A DNA stretch of 64,000 nt from Eupeodes corollae (GCF_945859685.1 NC_079149.1:64374991-64438990); one strand, 5' to 3'. Numbered from the stretch's first letter, positions 12,301 through 20,505 are shown. Program-made: numbers and translations. Notes: a model not told the origin generated them from the sequence alone.

Positions 12301-15300
12301 ACCTTCTTTCTTAGAGCAGTTTCTCTTTTTGATATGAATAAAATAATAATTTTCAAGGCTCTGCTCCGTATCACTCATACAGTCCCTGGCCATATTATTA
12401 GACGCACTTCAGGCTTTATGCAAAATCTCAATTTTCAGCTATTTTAATCAGGTTTTCGAATATTGTAATGCATTTAAATTATTTTGTATGCCAAATATAA
12501 ACAATTTTCTACTTTTTTTATAGAAATAAACCAACAGATTTATAGATTTTATTTTTTAAATTAATATTTCAAGTTTTTTTTGTTATTTTTGTAATGTTTT
12601 CAATATTTTGTTAAACCTCGTCTTGCTTTAATAAGAGCCTCAATTCTGCGCGAAATACTGTCAATGCATGATTTGACTGTTTCCTGCATTTGTGGGTGGT
12701 GATTCCACGCGTGAATTACTCTTTGAATAAGTGACCGCATCTTTAGCTACTTCCCTCTTCATCATATTATATACCGGGCTGTGTGGCATGAAGCTCCATC
12801 TTGCATAAAAATGTATGGTTTTCCATTCGGGAACGTTAAAAATATTGCGTATAATCTAATACATAATTATAAAAATCTAATAACATGGCCAGGGACTGTA
12901 GGTCCCAATGAATATATTATGTACAATTTATCCCTTCTAAATGCAATCTTATTTTTTATAATGCAATTCATATATGGTTCAATGTAATTTAATCATGGTT
13001 CTTTTTCAAGAAAGCTAATCTTTCATTAAATTGTTTCTTGGTGATAATTTGTAAGAGATTTTTTAATTTGGAATCTAAAACTGTTCTTGCTTCTAATAAC
13101 ATTACTCTCACTTCTATCCCATGGTTAGCCTTATTGCATTGTATTTTTTTAGACTAATGTCTATATCCTCATTCATTGCGAGTTGGCATTTTGTGAGAGA
13201 CTTATCACATTTACCTTTTATCGATCCTGAAAAATGTAAGCTTTTCTAAAAACCTCAATTACCTATAATTATAAACACAAAAAATTGATGTCCCTTTGTA
13301 CCTAAAAATATCTTTTTGCTGTGCCTTTTTATCATAATAAACATTTGCATTTTTACAGAAGACATCCATATAATTAACTCGGATGGCTCAGATGTATATG
13401 CTGGTAAGTAAAGAAACTTAAAAACAATACACAAAATTGTGTGTTCGAAATCCTATTTACACATCCTTGCAGTAGAACCAAAAACAAGAATATATAAATA
13501 AATGTACAAGAATATTTAAAAAAATGTTTCAGCAGGACGCTGGTCGGTATGGGGTGAATGGAGTTCATGCTCCGCTGAATGTATACAAGTACGTCGCAGG
13601 AAATGTATTACTCATTCTGTGGATGATGCTTTAATGGATAGTGGCAGTGCACACTCGCTAAACAATGGCTTTGTAAAATCATTGTGTTCCGGAAAAGATT
13701 TTCAGACATCTGAATGCCGAGGGGGGCTTTGCCGCATAGGAAAAAGTGGTGAGTAAAACCAACTGATGTGTTTGATTTATAGTGAACATAATTGTTAGCT
13801 TCTATCTGTTTATGCTACTGCAAGTACATATTAATGTTGGAACATTTTAGTCATTTTTCGTTTAAGCAAAAAAAAATTACTCCTGATAATGTGAGCATTT
13901 TGTTATGTTTATTTCTTTTTTTTGTTCTCAATACTTTTAACAATATTTACAATTTTGTGAGCTAGAAATTTGGTTATTTCATCTACATATTTGATTTTTA
14001 TCGAATCACGGATGTTTGGATTCGGTAATAATTGATGTTTTTCTTTTAATTATTTTTTTTTCGAAACTTTTACAATCATGTGAAATTTGATTTGGTAATA
14101 TACCAACATAAGCGTTCATAATGTCTGTTGAAGTAAAAAAGATAACTAACACAAAAAGTGTTTCAATTCTGCCGAACTGATTTTGTCTAATATTTAAATG
14201 ACTCATGAAAGTTTTAAAAGTAGATATTTGGCACTGGATTGTTGGAATTAACAATAATGTAATGCATCATTTAAAAAAAAGGCTATGATGCAACCCACAC
14301 TGGTAACTTCCTATCTCGTCTGTCGATTTGTCTTGCTTAAAAGTTTGTAGGTTTTCGTGTTGGGTTAGAAAAGTTATTAGCTGAATTATTTTTAAAAAAA
14401 TCAAAATTATCAACAATATTTTTCATATAAAGAAATAGTTTAGTTTGAAAATCTAGTTTTGTTAAATTGATTTTAAGTCAAAAACAAATTTTTTACCAAT
14501 TTTAGTAAATTAATTCTTAAATTTTTACAAATTGAATGAATAAAATTAATTTGAGGGAAATTATGAACCGAACATCAACTTTTACAAAAATTGCGTACTA
14601 TTTTTTGTAGATTTTATTTTTTTATGACAAAAACTGTCAATTCGATTTTTCTCAAAATTTTACTGAACGTTGACAACAATATTTTTTAAAAGATAAAAGT
14701 ATTTTAAAGCCAATATCTCAATGTTTTGAAAAGATATTTGAGTTGATACTTGTCTGGTATCACGTTAGAATATATAATATAAAATTTAATTCAAGTCTCT
14801 GGTGTAATTGGTTCATGAGATATTTAAGGTTAACCAAGATGTTCCCCTTATTTTTAAATGGCTATGGTTAAAAAACCACCCACGCAATTTTCTTGAGAGC
14901 CCTTTCAGCATGTATCTGCTTTTTTATCTGTATAACAAAATGTATTTGAAGTCGATATCTCTTCTGGTTCTTGAGCTATGGACGACTAAAAAAAGTCGCG
15001 AACCTACGGACGTACGAACGTACGTACACACGCACGTACAGACATCTTTCTAAAAATCTTTTATTTTACTCTCTTAGCGCATATAGAATTTTCCGGTCTG
15101 ATAGGTGCAACCGCGGAGGATGTCACGGAAAACCTTATCTGTAAGAAGTTATACTCTTCGTCACCCGGCGTTTCTTGCGAGTATTTGCTTTTGGAGGTTA
15201 AAGGCAGTGAAGGTAATCTTCTCTTGGGAACCATCTATAGACCTAATAGGTATATCGATTTGGAACAAATGTATAGAGTTATTGAAGAAATTACTGTTAT

Positions 15301-18300
15301 CATTTCAAACATTATCGTATGCGGTGACTTTAACTGCGACCATTTAACTGACAAAAGGTTAATTGAAAACATGAGATCCTTCGATTTGTCAAAATTAGTC
15401 AACATTATTCAACCAACCCATTTTTCTCAGTAATCTTGTACGCTGCTAGATCATTACTATGTGAGTGAAATCAATCGAGTACTGTTATATGATCAGCTCG
15501 AAACTCCAGTTTTTTCTAGACATGATCTTATTTTGTTGAGCTATGATTTTAATTCAAGTGTAAACCAAGTGATTTCTAGAATTCAGTTTAGAGATTTCAA
15601 GAATATTAATATCACACATCTTGAAAATGATATAAACATGATAGCATGGAATGACATTTTCCTAATGCCTTCACCAGATGACCAAGTCGAGTTTTTAAAC
15701 ACTAATCTTAGTATTTTATTTAATCAACACGTTCCATTGAAAACACAAACTAGGATTCGCGAAAATAAATAATGGTTTACTAGTAGGATTAAAGATCTAA
15801 TAAATCGGCGTGATCTAGCATACCGACGCTGGAAACGTTTCCGTGTTAACGAGCTCAATGAGTTTTACAAATCACTACGGAATAAAGCAGTTCAAGAGGT
15901 TAGATACGCAAAATTACAATTTTACTATAAGCGTCTAGATTTAAGGTTCGAGGGTCGTACACTATGGAACAACCTCTGCCAGCTAGGAAAAGGTAAACAA
16001 AGAAATAATTTTGCAGCTGCAATGAATATAAATAAGCTAAACAGTAAATTTGCTTCTTTAGTAATTCCAAGAGATCATGTATCTCTCAATACCTTACCAC
16101 CAACTTCTACAGACACTTTGTTTAGTTTCGATCGTGGACCGCCTTAGACATAGTTGAAAGTTGCATATGTATAAAGTCCAATCGCACTGGTGCCGATGAT
16201 TTGAATCCAATTTTCAATAAAGCTATTATTCCATTGCTTCTACCTTACTTTACACATGTAATAAATACAATCCTTATCATTGGCATTTTCCAGCATCCAA
16301 AACCAAAAACTCGCTTTGTAATGAATTTAGACTTCCTTTTTTATCTAAAGTATGTGGAAGGATAATGCAAAAACAATTAAGCAGCTTCATCAGTCGCAAC
16401 AACCTTTTAGTCGATCGATGTTCAATCGGATTGGTTCACAACATAGCTGTATTACGGCACTAACTAATTGAAGACATAATGACTGAACTCGATATTGATA
16501 AAGTAACTTTTTTAGTCCTACTAGACTTTTAAAAAGCATTCGACATGGTGAATCACTCGATACTTCTGAATAAACTGAGTCACAAATTGAACATATCCTC
16601 GGAAGCTATTAAACTGCATTCTTCCTTTTTGAATCATAGAAAGCAAGACTTTTTCTTAAATGAAAATCTCTCCGAATTTCTTCCGATTCAACAAGGAGTT
16701 CCCCAAGGATCAATTTTAGCCCCTCTTCTATTTTAATTATAAATGAAGTATCAAAACATTTTTATGCCGATAACATTCAAATTTACAAAAGCTGTCCTTT
16801 TAATTGAATACTGCGTTTTCACCCTGAATCAAGAAGTAGAAAAGATATTTTACTGGTCGTCTTGCAATGGATTGATTCTCTACGCAAGGAAAAACAAATG
16901 CCCAGTTATATCAAAAAAGAATTAGATCTAACATACATTCCTTCTATAATTTTAAACGAGAACCCTTTAGAATTCGTAAATTCCAGTAAAAATCTAGGTG
17001 TAATCTTCAATAGAACATTGACCTGGAATTATCACATCAACCAATTGATAGGTAAAACTTATGAAACGCTTAGAACACTGTGGACGACCGTCCAAAATAT
17101 CACTCCATTTAAAATCAGGCTAATGCCAGCAAGGACCCTAGTTATACCTGTTCTCACTCATGGATGCTACATTTTTTACAACTGCGATTCCATCAGCAAA
17201 AATAAACTAAACATAGCCTTTAATAGTGTCATTCCATACAACTTTGGATTAAGAAGGTACGACCATGTTTCACATTCATTCAGAAAGGCAATTTTTCATC
17301 GCTGCATGTCGCCTCTGGAACTCACTACCCACTCATCTGCGGGATACAAGTGATATGCATATTTTTAAAAAAATAGTATTAAAATCTTCTTTTCTAACCA
17401 AATCAACTAACTTAACTTAGCTTATCATCAAATGGGACCTATTACAATAACTTCCTATGGGAAGTTAAAAAATATCAATGAATATTATGGATATAAAAAC
17501 ATCACTAAAGGCATTTTACAATTCATGACGCTATCGCCCTTTAAAGTTTTTATGTCGTTGCACTTTCCTTTCATATTGAGCCTCAACATTTTTTAGACTT
17601 CTTACACTGTGAGTTGAGTTAAAATTTGATTTTTAAACTCAATATAGACAAAATTGTTATTTCTGTTTTTAAGTTAGCGAATTCTAGCCCTTATCCACTT
17701 TATAAATTCGAATATTGAAAAGCATTTTTGTTAATATCAATTATTTAAATTATTTATTTTTTTTTTTTTTTCAGAATTTGATTGGGCCTTGTATTTGGGT
17801 CTCGCATTTATAGCTGTCGTGTGTATGACTTTTGGTGTAGCAGTAATATGCTTTGCTCGGAGAGGGATCACAAATAGTCCAGACTACAACATTGCTAGGA
17901 CAGGTAAACCGAATTAAATAGATTTGCAATATCAGAACACTCAATTTAATTTAAAAAAATGTAACTTACAGTTCTGGAATCAAAATATGTAGGAAGTAGC
18001 GATAAGAAAATGATTCACAGAAACTATGTCGCGGATGGTAATGTTAACTATGACTATGCCAATCCTGGTCACACGTCACTTAGTGGAGAACAGGCAGTAT
18101 CTGAGCATCATTATGATGTACCTAACTTATCAGCAAAGTAAGTTCCTAGTTGTAATTAATTAAGAAAAGATTACTAATTTCACATTTTAGCTATACAAAT
18201 CCAATTGATGGAATAAGTGTTGACTACATAAGTGATACAGCAGAAACATCTACTTGCACATGTAAGGATTTTCAAGGCATAACAGAATTAAACAATATGA

Positions 18301-19641
18301 AAATATTTTTCATTATTTGCAGCTGATTCAACGGATTACGACTATGCGTCAAAACAAAAATGCCTTTCAGTGTCTAAGCGATCCTGCAAAATGAGTTCCA
18401 TAAAAGATGTTTTCAATGAAGCTGGTGGATATCTCCGATTGTACGAAGGAAAAGTATCTCTGTATGTTCCAGAATTTGCCTTAGGCAACTACGACAAAAA
18501 AGGAGTTTCCGTTGCTGTTCTTGGCGAAGAATTTTCAAGAATAAATGTTAAATCTTTCGACTCAATGCTGATTACCAGCACAATAGTGTCTTGCACACCG
18601 CTTAAATTTAATTTTCTAAAACCTTGTATCCTAAAAATTCCTCATTGTTTAACAGAGCCATCTTTGTGGAACATAAGCGTGTACAGCTCAGAAGCGAGTA
18701 ACAATGATATTAATGTCAAATGGGAAACAATAACTAAAATTGGTGTTAGTACGAATACTTCTAAGTTTTTTATAAAAGTTGATAAGCACTTTGCCTATAT
18801 AATGACCGAACGGATGGGCCGTTTTGCTATTTTAGCTCAACCCGATCCCAGTATAGAAAATTTATCGATTGAAATGAAGTTATTAGCATTTGGACAAGTT
18901 GCTCCTAATTGTGCTGTTGGAAGTCTTCGAGTGTACATCGTTAAAGATTTTCCAAATAGCTGTGAAATTTGTTCCCGTATTGAGTCCCAGCTGGGCGGGT
19001 CGTTTATGGGAGAAAGCGAAACATTTTCCTTTAGTTTAAACGAGAGCGATCTAAACATTCGTATACGTTCCACAGGTGAATGGGAAGTCCCGAGTCACTT
19101 GCAAGAACAAGTTATACCATATAATCACATCCTTAGCAACAACTCAATACTACATTGTGAATTCAATTTACGAAGAAAGGAATCACATTTTATGGACATA
19201 AGTTTAGAAATAGACTTTTCTCAAACAAATAGTGAGAATGATTATAATTCATTTGCAGTGCCACAAACTAGAGTTATCACACCAGTGAGTCCCGATAATG
19301 AGCGACAAGTAGTATTTGTCAACAAAAGGGGGCGTTTCATAAATGAAATATACACAGACTCGAAGATTCCACGAGAAATCAAAAACATTTTATGTGTCAC
19401 TCTTGATCCTTTGCGTGTTGATAAAAATGACTGGCGAACTCTTTCGATTAAATTAAATTTATTAGAATACATCGAATATGGTGCATCGAGACCTAATCCA
19501 ACAGAAAATCTACTAAATCTATGGGAGTGTAGGAGCACGAATGAGAAGAACATTCACGATTTAGTTCGCATACTCAAGGAAATGCATAGAGATGATGTAG
19601 TAGATTTGATTGAAAAAAGTGTGGGTCCCATTTGGCTTTAA
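2..19641 (+). CDS. unc-5: unc-5 netrin receptor, 3' eleven exons (5' end outside window)
   Basis: Single-pass receptor for netrin that mediates repulsive axon guidance and cell migration at the plasma membrane (family knowledge). The spliced exons are 2-334, 6791-7007, 7081-7280, 7349-7427, 11807-11977, 13359-13403, 13533-13748, 17775-17903, 17972-18137, 18191-18261 and 18323-19641. They total 2946 nt, an exact multiple of three, giving 981 residues and a TAA stop. Domain order on this partial protein: acidic segment 1-81, Ig1 about 82-183, Ig2 about 184-276, TSP1 repeats about 278-333 and 350-415, membrane helix about 425-447, ZU5 from about 577, a UPA-like stretch, and death domain about 909-981. 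This is the standard UNC5 order. All ten introns are GT-AG. Signal peptide and start codon are missing because the window begins inside an exon. No frameshift or stop interrupts it, so it looks functional. Identification is by architecture and motif recognition, not by database search. Confidence 0.95.
335..847. other. unc-5 intron 1, first part: AT-rich, no gene seen
   Basis: Directly follows the donor. No open frame, RNA gene or clear repeat boundary was recognised before the Tc1-like inverted repeat begins near 848. Confidence 0.6.
846..1797 (+). mobile_element. Tc1-like DNA transposon, internally deleted, long inverted repeats
   Basis: Two long inverted repeats of roughly 220 bp face each other, left about 848-1068 and right about 1565-1788. 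Shared blocks include the outer GTCAC-TGGATA motif, a block around TGAAACCCTTAGGTTTT, and a block around TAGGTATGTATTAAGTTT. Each arm carries an outer and an inner copy of a GTCAC-TGATA-type motif about 200 bp apart, which resembles the IR/DR layout known from several Tc1-like families. Between the arms is the N-terminal part of a Tc1-like transposase only, so most of the gene is gone. The exact ends, and the TA duplication expected for the family, are uncertain by a few bases. Confidence 0.8.
1157..1570 (+). pseudogene. Tc1-like transposase N-terminal relic
   Basis: A start at 1157 reads MESRSKGLMKEEVGQIRAY, resembling the first DNA-binding helices of Tc1-like transposases. After a stop and a frameshift the similarity resumes with an RRAIVRAASNSRLSFRKIK motif and continues to a KKTPPLNAARMSQR motif, the second helix-turn-helix region. 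The catalytic DDE domain is absent because the sequence runs straight into the right inverted repeat near 1565. It is therefore a dead, non-autonomous copy. Confidence 0.75.
1798..3040 (-). repeat. Dispersed AT-rich repeat, copy 1 (opposite orientation to copy 2)
   Basis: On the minus strand this matches the sequence at 14280-15066 over most of its length. Shared landmarks are the GGGTCGCATC/GATGCAACCC edge, CAAACTTTTAAGCAAGACAAAT, the CACCCACGCAATTTTCTTGA block, a TTCTTGAGCTATGGACGA-like block, a cluster of CGTACG-type words, and CTTTCTAAAAATC. The left edge carries the palindrome-like CTTCCCATTGGAAG, which reappears at 17434-17452 beside copy 2. No protein is recognisable, and the class (Helitron-like, LINE UTR or other) is unresolved. 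Confidence 0.75.
2358..2890 (+). repeat. Degenerate tandem repeat, unit about 176 bp, about three units
   Basis: A G-poly(T) word followed by ATAAAA-rich sequence and a GGTAAAAATT word recurs at 2358, 2533 and 2710, giving steps of 175 and 177 bp. The units have diverged and lie inside the dispersed repeat. Copy 2 of that repeat near 14460-14700 appears to have fewer units. Confidence 0.6.
3041..4700. other. unc-5 intron 1, middle: AT-rich, nothing recognised
   Basis: No long open frame, repeat pair or RNA gene was identified. The less AT-rich stretch at 3630-3900 has no coding signature that I can name. Confidence 0.5.
4740..5676 (-). pseudogene. mariner-type transposase relic (family with CDLTPLD-like signature)
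   Basis: Read on the minus strand, the order matches an insect mariner/IS630-superfamily transposase almost end to end. A start near 5670 reads MDRLTIAQRIQIVKIHYKNA. Then come NIADVSESVAEDLN, an IFFSDKAH motif holding the first catalytic Asp, GYVNKQNCRIWGSE, LHPQKSHF, WFHQDGVICQTTRTN with the second Asp, a degenerate GDINWPSR region, and a VENYLKRIDACNNSRKSH C-terminus. Stops and at least three frameshifts break it, and the third catalytic region is garbled, so it is inactive. Terminal inverted repeats were not found with confidence. Confidence 0.8.
5775..6131 (+). mobile_element. Short non-autonomous mariner-like element
   Basis: The left end reads TA|CAGGGTGGGCCATTAAGTGG. The right end (6109-6131) is an imperfect inverted match with CACTTAACTATTCGCCCTTA. 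Between them, 5905-5985 translates to PTVQFIKRYFVGYEAQTKPR, resembling the N-terminal helix-turn-helix of mariner transposases. The rest of the gene is missing. The match between the ends is only about two thirds, so the call is tentative. Confidence 0.45.
6132..6790. other. unc-5 intron 1, last part: AT-rich, ends in acceptor
   Basis: No gene was recognised. A pyrimidine-rich stretch before TCCAACAG at 6783-6790 forms the acceptor for the next exon. Confidence 0.6.
6791..7007 (+). CDS. unc-5: unc-5 exon: most of Ig1
   Basis: 217 nt, entering in phase 0 and leaving in phase 1 at GCAT|GTAAGT. It encodes residues 112-183. It has the extra UNC5 cysteines, C116 and the FQCECQAW pair (C162, C164), and the SSRGVTKS motif of the last Ig1 strands. 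The family's Ig1 carries an additional disulfide, which fits these cysteines. Confidence 0.95.
7081..7280 (+). CDS. unc-5: unc-5 exon: Ig2, first part
   Basis: 200 nt encoding residues 184-250, bounded by TTTCGCAG and CAG|GTAATT. It contains the Ig2 hallmark cysteine C208 and tryptophan W221 (IQWYKND). The 73-bp upstream intron is typical of short fly introns. Confidence 0.95.
7349..7427 (+). CDS. unc-5: unc-5 exon: Ig2, second part
   Basis: 79 nt encoding residues 251-276. It carries the DMANYTCYAENIAG motif with the second Ig2 cysteine C257. It leaves in phase 1 at TATG|GTATGT into a 4.4-kb intron. Confidence 0.95.
7614..8890 (+). pseudogene. LINE reverse transcriptase 3' part, decayed
   Basis: The plus strand, in shifting frames, shows reverse transcriptase block A (DISKAFERVWHQALLSKM, 7773-7830), then GVPQSSVLYPTLF (7940-7980), a CFADDSTLSF motif (catalytic YADD-type box, near 8000), and a long C-terminal stretch at 8217-8620 including LEHRRNLHSF. 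The 3' part ends near 8890 in an A-rich tail. The 5' half (endonuclease) is missing, as in a 5'-truncated insertion, and stops are frequent. The clade is probably CR1/Jockey-like but not settled. A shorter relic with closely similar motifs is at 43060-43340. Confidence 0.8.
8891..9830. other. unc-5 intron 4: AT-rich stretch, nothing firm
   Basis: A short acidic frame (SEESDLSDDNDEIEF, about 8985-9030) is visible but isolated and soon stopped. It is probably transposon debris. No other feature was recognised. Confidence 0.4.
9838..11341 (+). mobile_element. hAT-family element relic (ZMYM1/DUF4371-like transposase)
   Basis: Two open pieces flank a decayed middle. At 9985-10140 is FVPHCSHSLNLVVNDAAQ, and at 10801-11160 is the C-terminal dimerisation region with ATVASGERSFSKFKIIKNYL. 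This is typical of the hAT group often annotated as zinc finger MYM-type 1-like. The right end at 11330-11341 reads GGGGCCGGCCCTG, a good hAT terminal repeat. The word GATATAG follows the right end (11342) and also occurs at 9831-9837 just before a CAG. This hints at a target duplication, but the left terminal repeat is not convincing. Confidence 0.7.
11342..11806. other. unc-5 intron 4, end: AT-rich
   Basis: No gene was seen. The intron closes with TTTTGTACAG at 11797-11806. Confidence 0.6.
11807..11977 (+). CDS. unc-5: unc-5 exon: first thrombospondin type 1 repeat
   Basis: 171 nt, phase 1 at both ends, encoding residues 277-333. It carries the tryptophan ladder WSAWSPW followed by regularly spaced cysteines and RKRSRIC, the TSP1 arginine layer. 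The donor is CCAG|GTATGT. Confidence 0.95.
11978..12377. other. unc-5 intron 5, first part: AT-rich
   Basis: No gene was recognised. The short frame at 12265-12447 runs into the Tc1-like element and looks like chance. Confidence 0.5.
12380..12898 (-). mobile_element. 519-bp Tc1-like deletion derivative
   Basis: The terminal inverted repeats CAGTCCCTGGCCATATTATT (12380-12399) and the complement of 12879-12898 match with one or two mismatches over 22-24 bp. TA dinucleotides flank both sides (12378-12379 and 12899-12900), as expected for Tc1/mariner insertions. Inside, the minus strand encodes a QDGASCHTA motif near 12800, holding the second catalytic Asp. It then jumps to a transposase C-terminus (RRIEALIKARRGLTKY and stop) near 12615-12665. 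The intervening catalytic region and the whole N-terminus are deleted, so the copy depends on enzyme from elsewhere. Confidence 0.88.
12901..13358. other. unc-5 intron 5, end: AT-rich
   Basis: No gene was recognised. The intron ends with TTTTTACAG before a 45-nt exon. Confidence 0.6.
13359..13403 (+). CDS. unc-5: unc-5 45-nt microexon between the two TSP1 repeats
   Basis: 45 nt, entering and leaving in phase 1, encoding EDIHIINSDGSDVYA and the first base of the next codon. It is bounded by TTTTACAG and GCTG|GTAAGT. It adds an acidic linker between the TSP1 domains. Because it is symmetric, skipping it would keep the frame, so it could be a cassette exon. No transcript data are available here. 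Confidence 0.8.
13533..13748 (+). CDS. unc-5: unc-5 exon: second thrombospondin type 1 repeat
   Basis: 216 nt encoding residues 349-420 with GRWSVWGEWSSCSAEC, the RRRKC arginine layer and a terminal ECRGGLCRIG. The acceptor reads TTTCAGCAG, so splicing could use 13532 or 13535; the choice adds or removes one alanine. The donor is AGTG|GTGAGT in phase 1. Confidence 0.93.
13749..14279. other. unc-5 intron 7, first part: AT-rich
   Basis: No gene was recognised before the dispersed repeat begins near 14280. Confidence 0.5.
14280..15066 (+). repeat. Dispersed AT-rich repeat, copy 2, main part
   Basis: This is the inverse copy of 1798-3040. It starts near GATGCAACCCACACTG, contains the CACCCACGCAATTTTCTTGA and TTCTTGAGCTATGGACGA blocks, and ends with a CGTACG cluster and CTTTCTAAAAATCTTTTATT at 15047-15066. 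The LINE begins at that point. The expected far end of the repeat reappears at 17418-17460, on the other side of the LINE. Confidence 0.75.
15067..17417 (+). pseudogene. LINE with endonuclease and reverse transcriptase, nested in the repeat
   Basis: An AP-endonuclease region is visible in frame pieces: LLGTIYRPN (15220), then VCGDFNCDH (15319, the GDFN metal-site motif), then SRHDLILLSYDF (about 15517), the SDH-type end with Ser-Arg-His in this copy. A basic linker follows, including GRTLWNNLCQLGKGK. The reverse transcriptase follows with FKKAFDMVNHSILLNKL (16530), QQGVPQGSILAPLLF (16692) and a YLGV-like box NLGVIFNRTLTWN (about 16990). The YADD box is damaged. Several stops and frameshifts exclude activity. 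The element's own 5' end, ORF1 and tail are not clear. A relic at 59480-60970 has the same motif order and similar wording, so both belong to one family. Confidence 0.82.
17418..17460 (+). repeat. Dispersed repeat copy 2, far end with hairpin
   Basis: The block ATTACAATAACTTCCTATGG and following bases match, inverted, 1800-1835 at the far edge of copy 1. The core TAACTTCC-TATG-GGAAGTTA can fold as an 8-bp stem with a 4-base loop. This suggests that the LINE at 15067-17417 interrupts one repeat unit. Confidence 0.65.
17461..17774. other. unc-5 intron 7, end: AT-rich
   Basis: No gene was seen. A long poly(T) tract precedes TTTCAG at 17769-17774. Confidence 0.6.
17775..17903 (+). CDS. unc-5: unc-5 exon: transmembrane segment
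   Basis: 129 nt, phase 1 at both ends, encoding residues 421-463. A hydrophobic run of about 23 residues (WALYLGLAFIAVVCMTFGVA and onward to ICF) is followed by the basic stop-transfer ARRG and a tyrosine-containing juxtamembrane stretch. Confidence 0.95.
17972..18137 (+). CDS. unc-5: unc-5 exon: juxtamembrane cytoplasmic region
   Basis: 166 nt encoding residues 464-518, rich in tyrosine (NYDYANPG, HHYDVPN). Tyrosine phosphorylation of the UNC5 cytoplasmic tail is known from the family; which sites are used here is unknown. It leaves in phase 2 at GCAAA|GTAAGT. Confidence 0.92.
18191..18261 (+). CDS. unc-5: unc-5 exon: cytoplasmic linker
   Basis: 71 nt encoding residues 519-542 (NYTNPIDGISVDYISDTAET and onward). 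It enters in phase 2 after CATTTTAG and leaves in phase 1 at ACAT|GTAAGG. The flanking introns are only 53 and 61 bp. Confidence 0.92.
18323..19641 (+). CDS. unc-5: unc-5 last exon: ZU5, UPA-like region and death domain
   Basis: 1319 nt from the TTTGCAG acceptor to TAA, encoding residues 543-981 without interruption. ZU5 starts at GGYLRLYEGKVSLYVPEFAL (residues 577-596). The middle holds the UPA-like region. The death domain is the last 73 residues, with DKNDWRTLSIKL, the PTENLLNLWE helix and a final LKEMHRDDVVDLIEKS. The exon starts about 45 bases before the first in-frame GTG codon at 18370, so the true coding piece is longer than the plain open frame suggests. In the family, ZU5-UPA-death domain forms a closed supramodule, and the death domain links the receptor to cell-death and guidance signalling. 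Confidence 0.96.
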
Positions 19642-20160
19642 AGAACACAACAAAAGGCTTAGAATTTATTTGATAGAGAACAGCAGCTTTAAACAACAAC
19701 ATAACAAACAAAAATATTTTACACACATAAGCATGTAGTTTGTATATTTGTGGCCAAAAATTATACAATAAGTAGGTTAAAGTAAGTACATATATAAATA
19801 TAATTAATTGCTATAGTCGATATTGAACAAAATAGTTCTTAACATACATTTATAGACATATATATATATATATATTTAGAGTTAAACAGTTATGATTAAG
19901 TATTTTTTAAAGCCTTTCGTAATTGTTTGGGCTATTTGTATACGTATACAAACAAAAACTATTCTTTTATTTACTTATGTAAATTATTGTTGCCATCTTT
20001 TTTGTTAATCAACTGTCATTCTTTTAATATTCAACTTCTGATTGTTTTCGTTTGATTGGTTCAGCATTTTGCATTCCACTTATTATAAATTCCCTTTATG
20101 AAAATATAAATGGGTGTTGCAAATTTCTGTGAAATAAAATATCTTGGATAAAAAGAAGGA
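19642..20160 (+). other. unc-5: Probable unc-5 3' UTR
   Basis: AT-rich sequence after the stop, with a (TA)n tract near 19857-19876. No other gene is visible. It is taken as 3' UTR because a polyadenylation hexamer follows near 20133 and another near 20306. Confidence 0.55.
20133..20138 (+). terminator. unc-5: Candidate unc-5 polyadenylation signal AATAAA
   Basis: This is the first clean AATAAA downstream of the unc-5 stop, about 490 bases away. A second one is at 20306-20311. Choice between them needs transcript 3' ends. Confidence 0.45.
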
Positions 20161-20495
20161 CATAACTAAAATTGAAAAGCGAATTTTCGGAAGATTGTTG
20201 GTCTTTTAAAAAAACCTTGTTGAAGTTTCATGAAAATCGTTACACAAGTAGAATATAAATCAGTGAAAAGTATGGTTTTAACCTTCTAACGACAATTGTA
20301 TGCCAAATAAAAATTATTGAAATTGTGACTTAAACTTCAGGTCAGGTTTTTTTTCCAAAGTCTTAATTCATATAACAACATAATTCTTAGTTCAGTAAAA
20401 TAGGGCGAATAATTTTGGTCAAGCTCGAAATAATTGATAGTTAGCTGAAAATTTGTTTATACTCATAAAATCTCGTGTTGGTTTTGTAAGTTATA

Positions 20496-20505
20496 GATTG
20501 CCAAA
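20496..20505. repeat. SINE target-site duplication, left copy
   Basis: GATTGCCAAA, identical to 20787-20796. Confidence 0.85.

Noticed and set aside
12265..12447. 60-codon frame in unc-5 intron 5
   Set aside because: It crosses the left end of the Tc1-like element and has no similarity, so it is probably chance.
18837..19768. Minus-strand open frames opposite the last unc-5 exon
   Set aside because: They are antisense shadows of the long coding exon and its flank, with no family signature.
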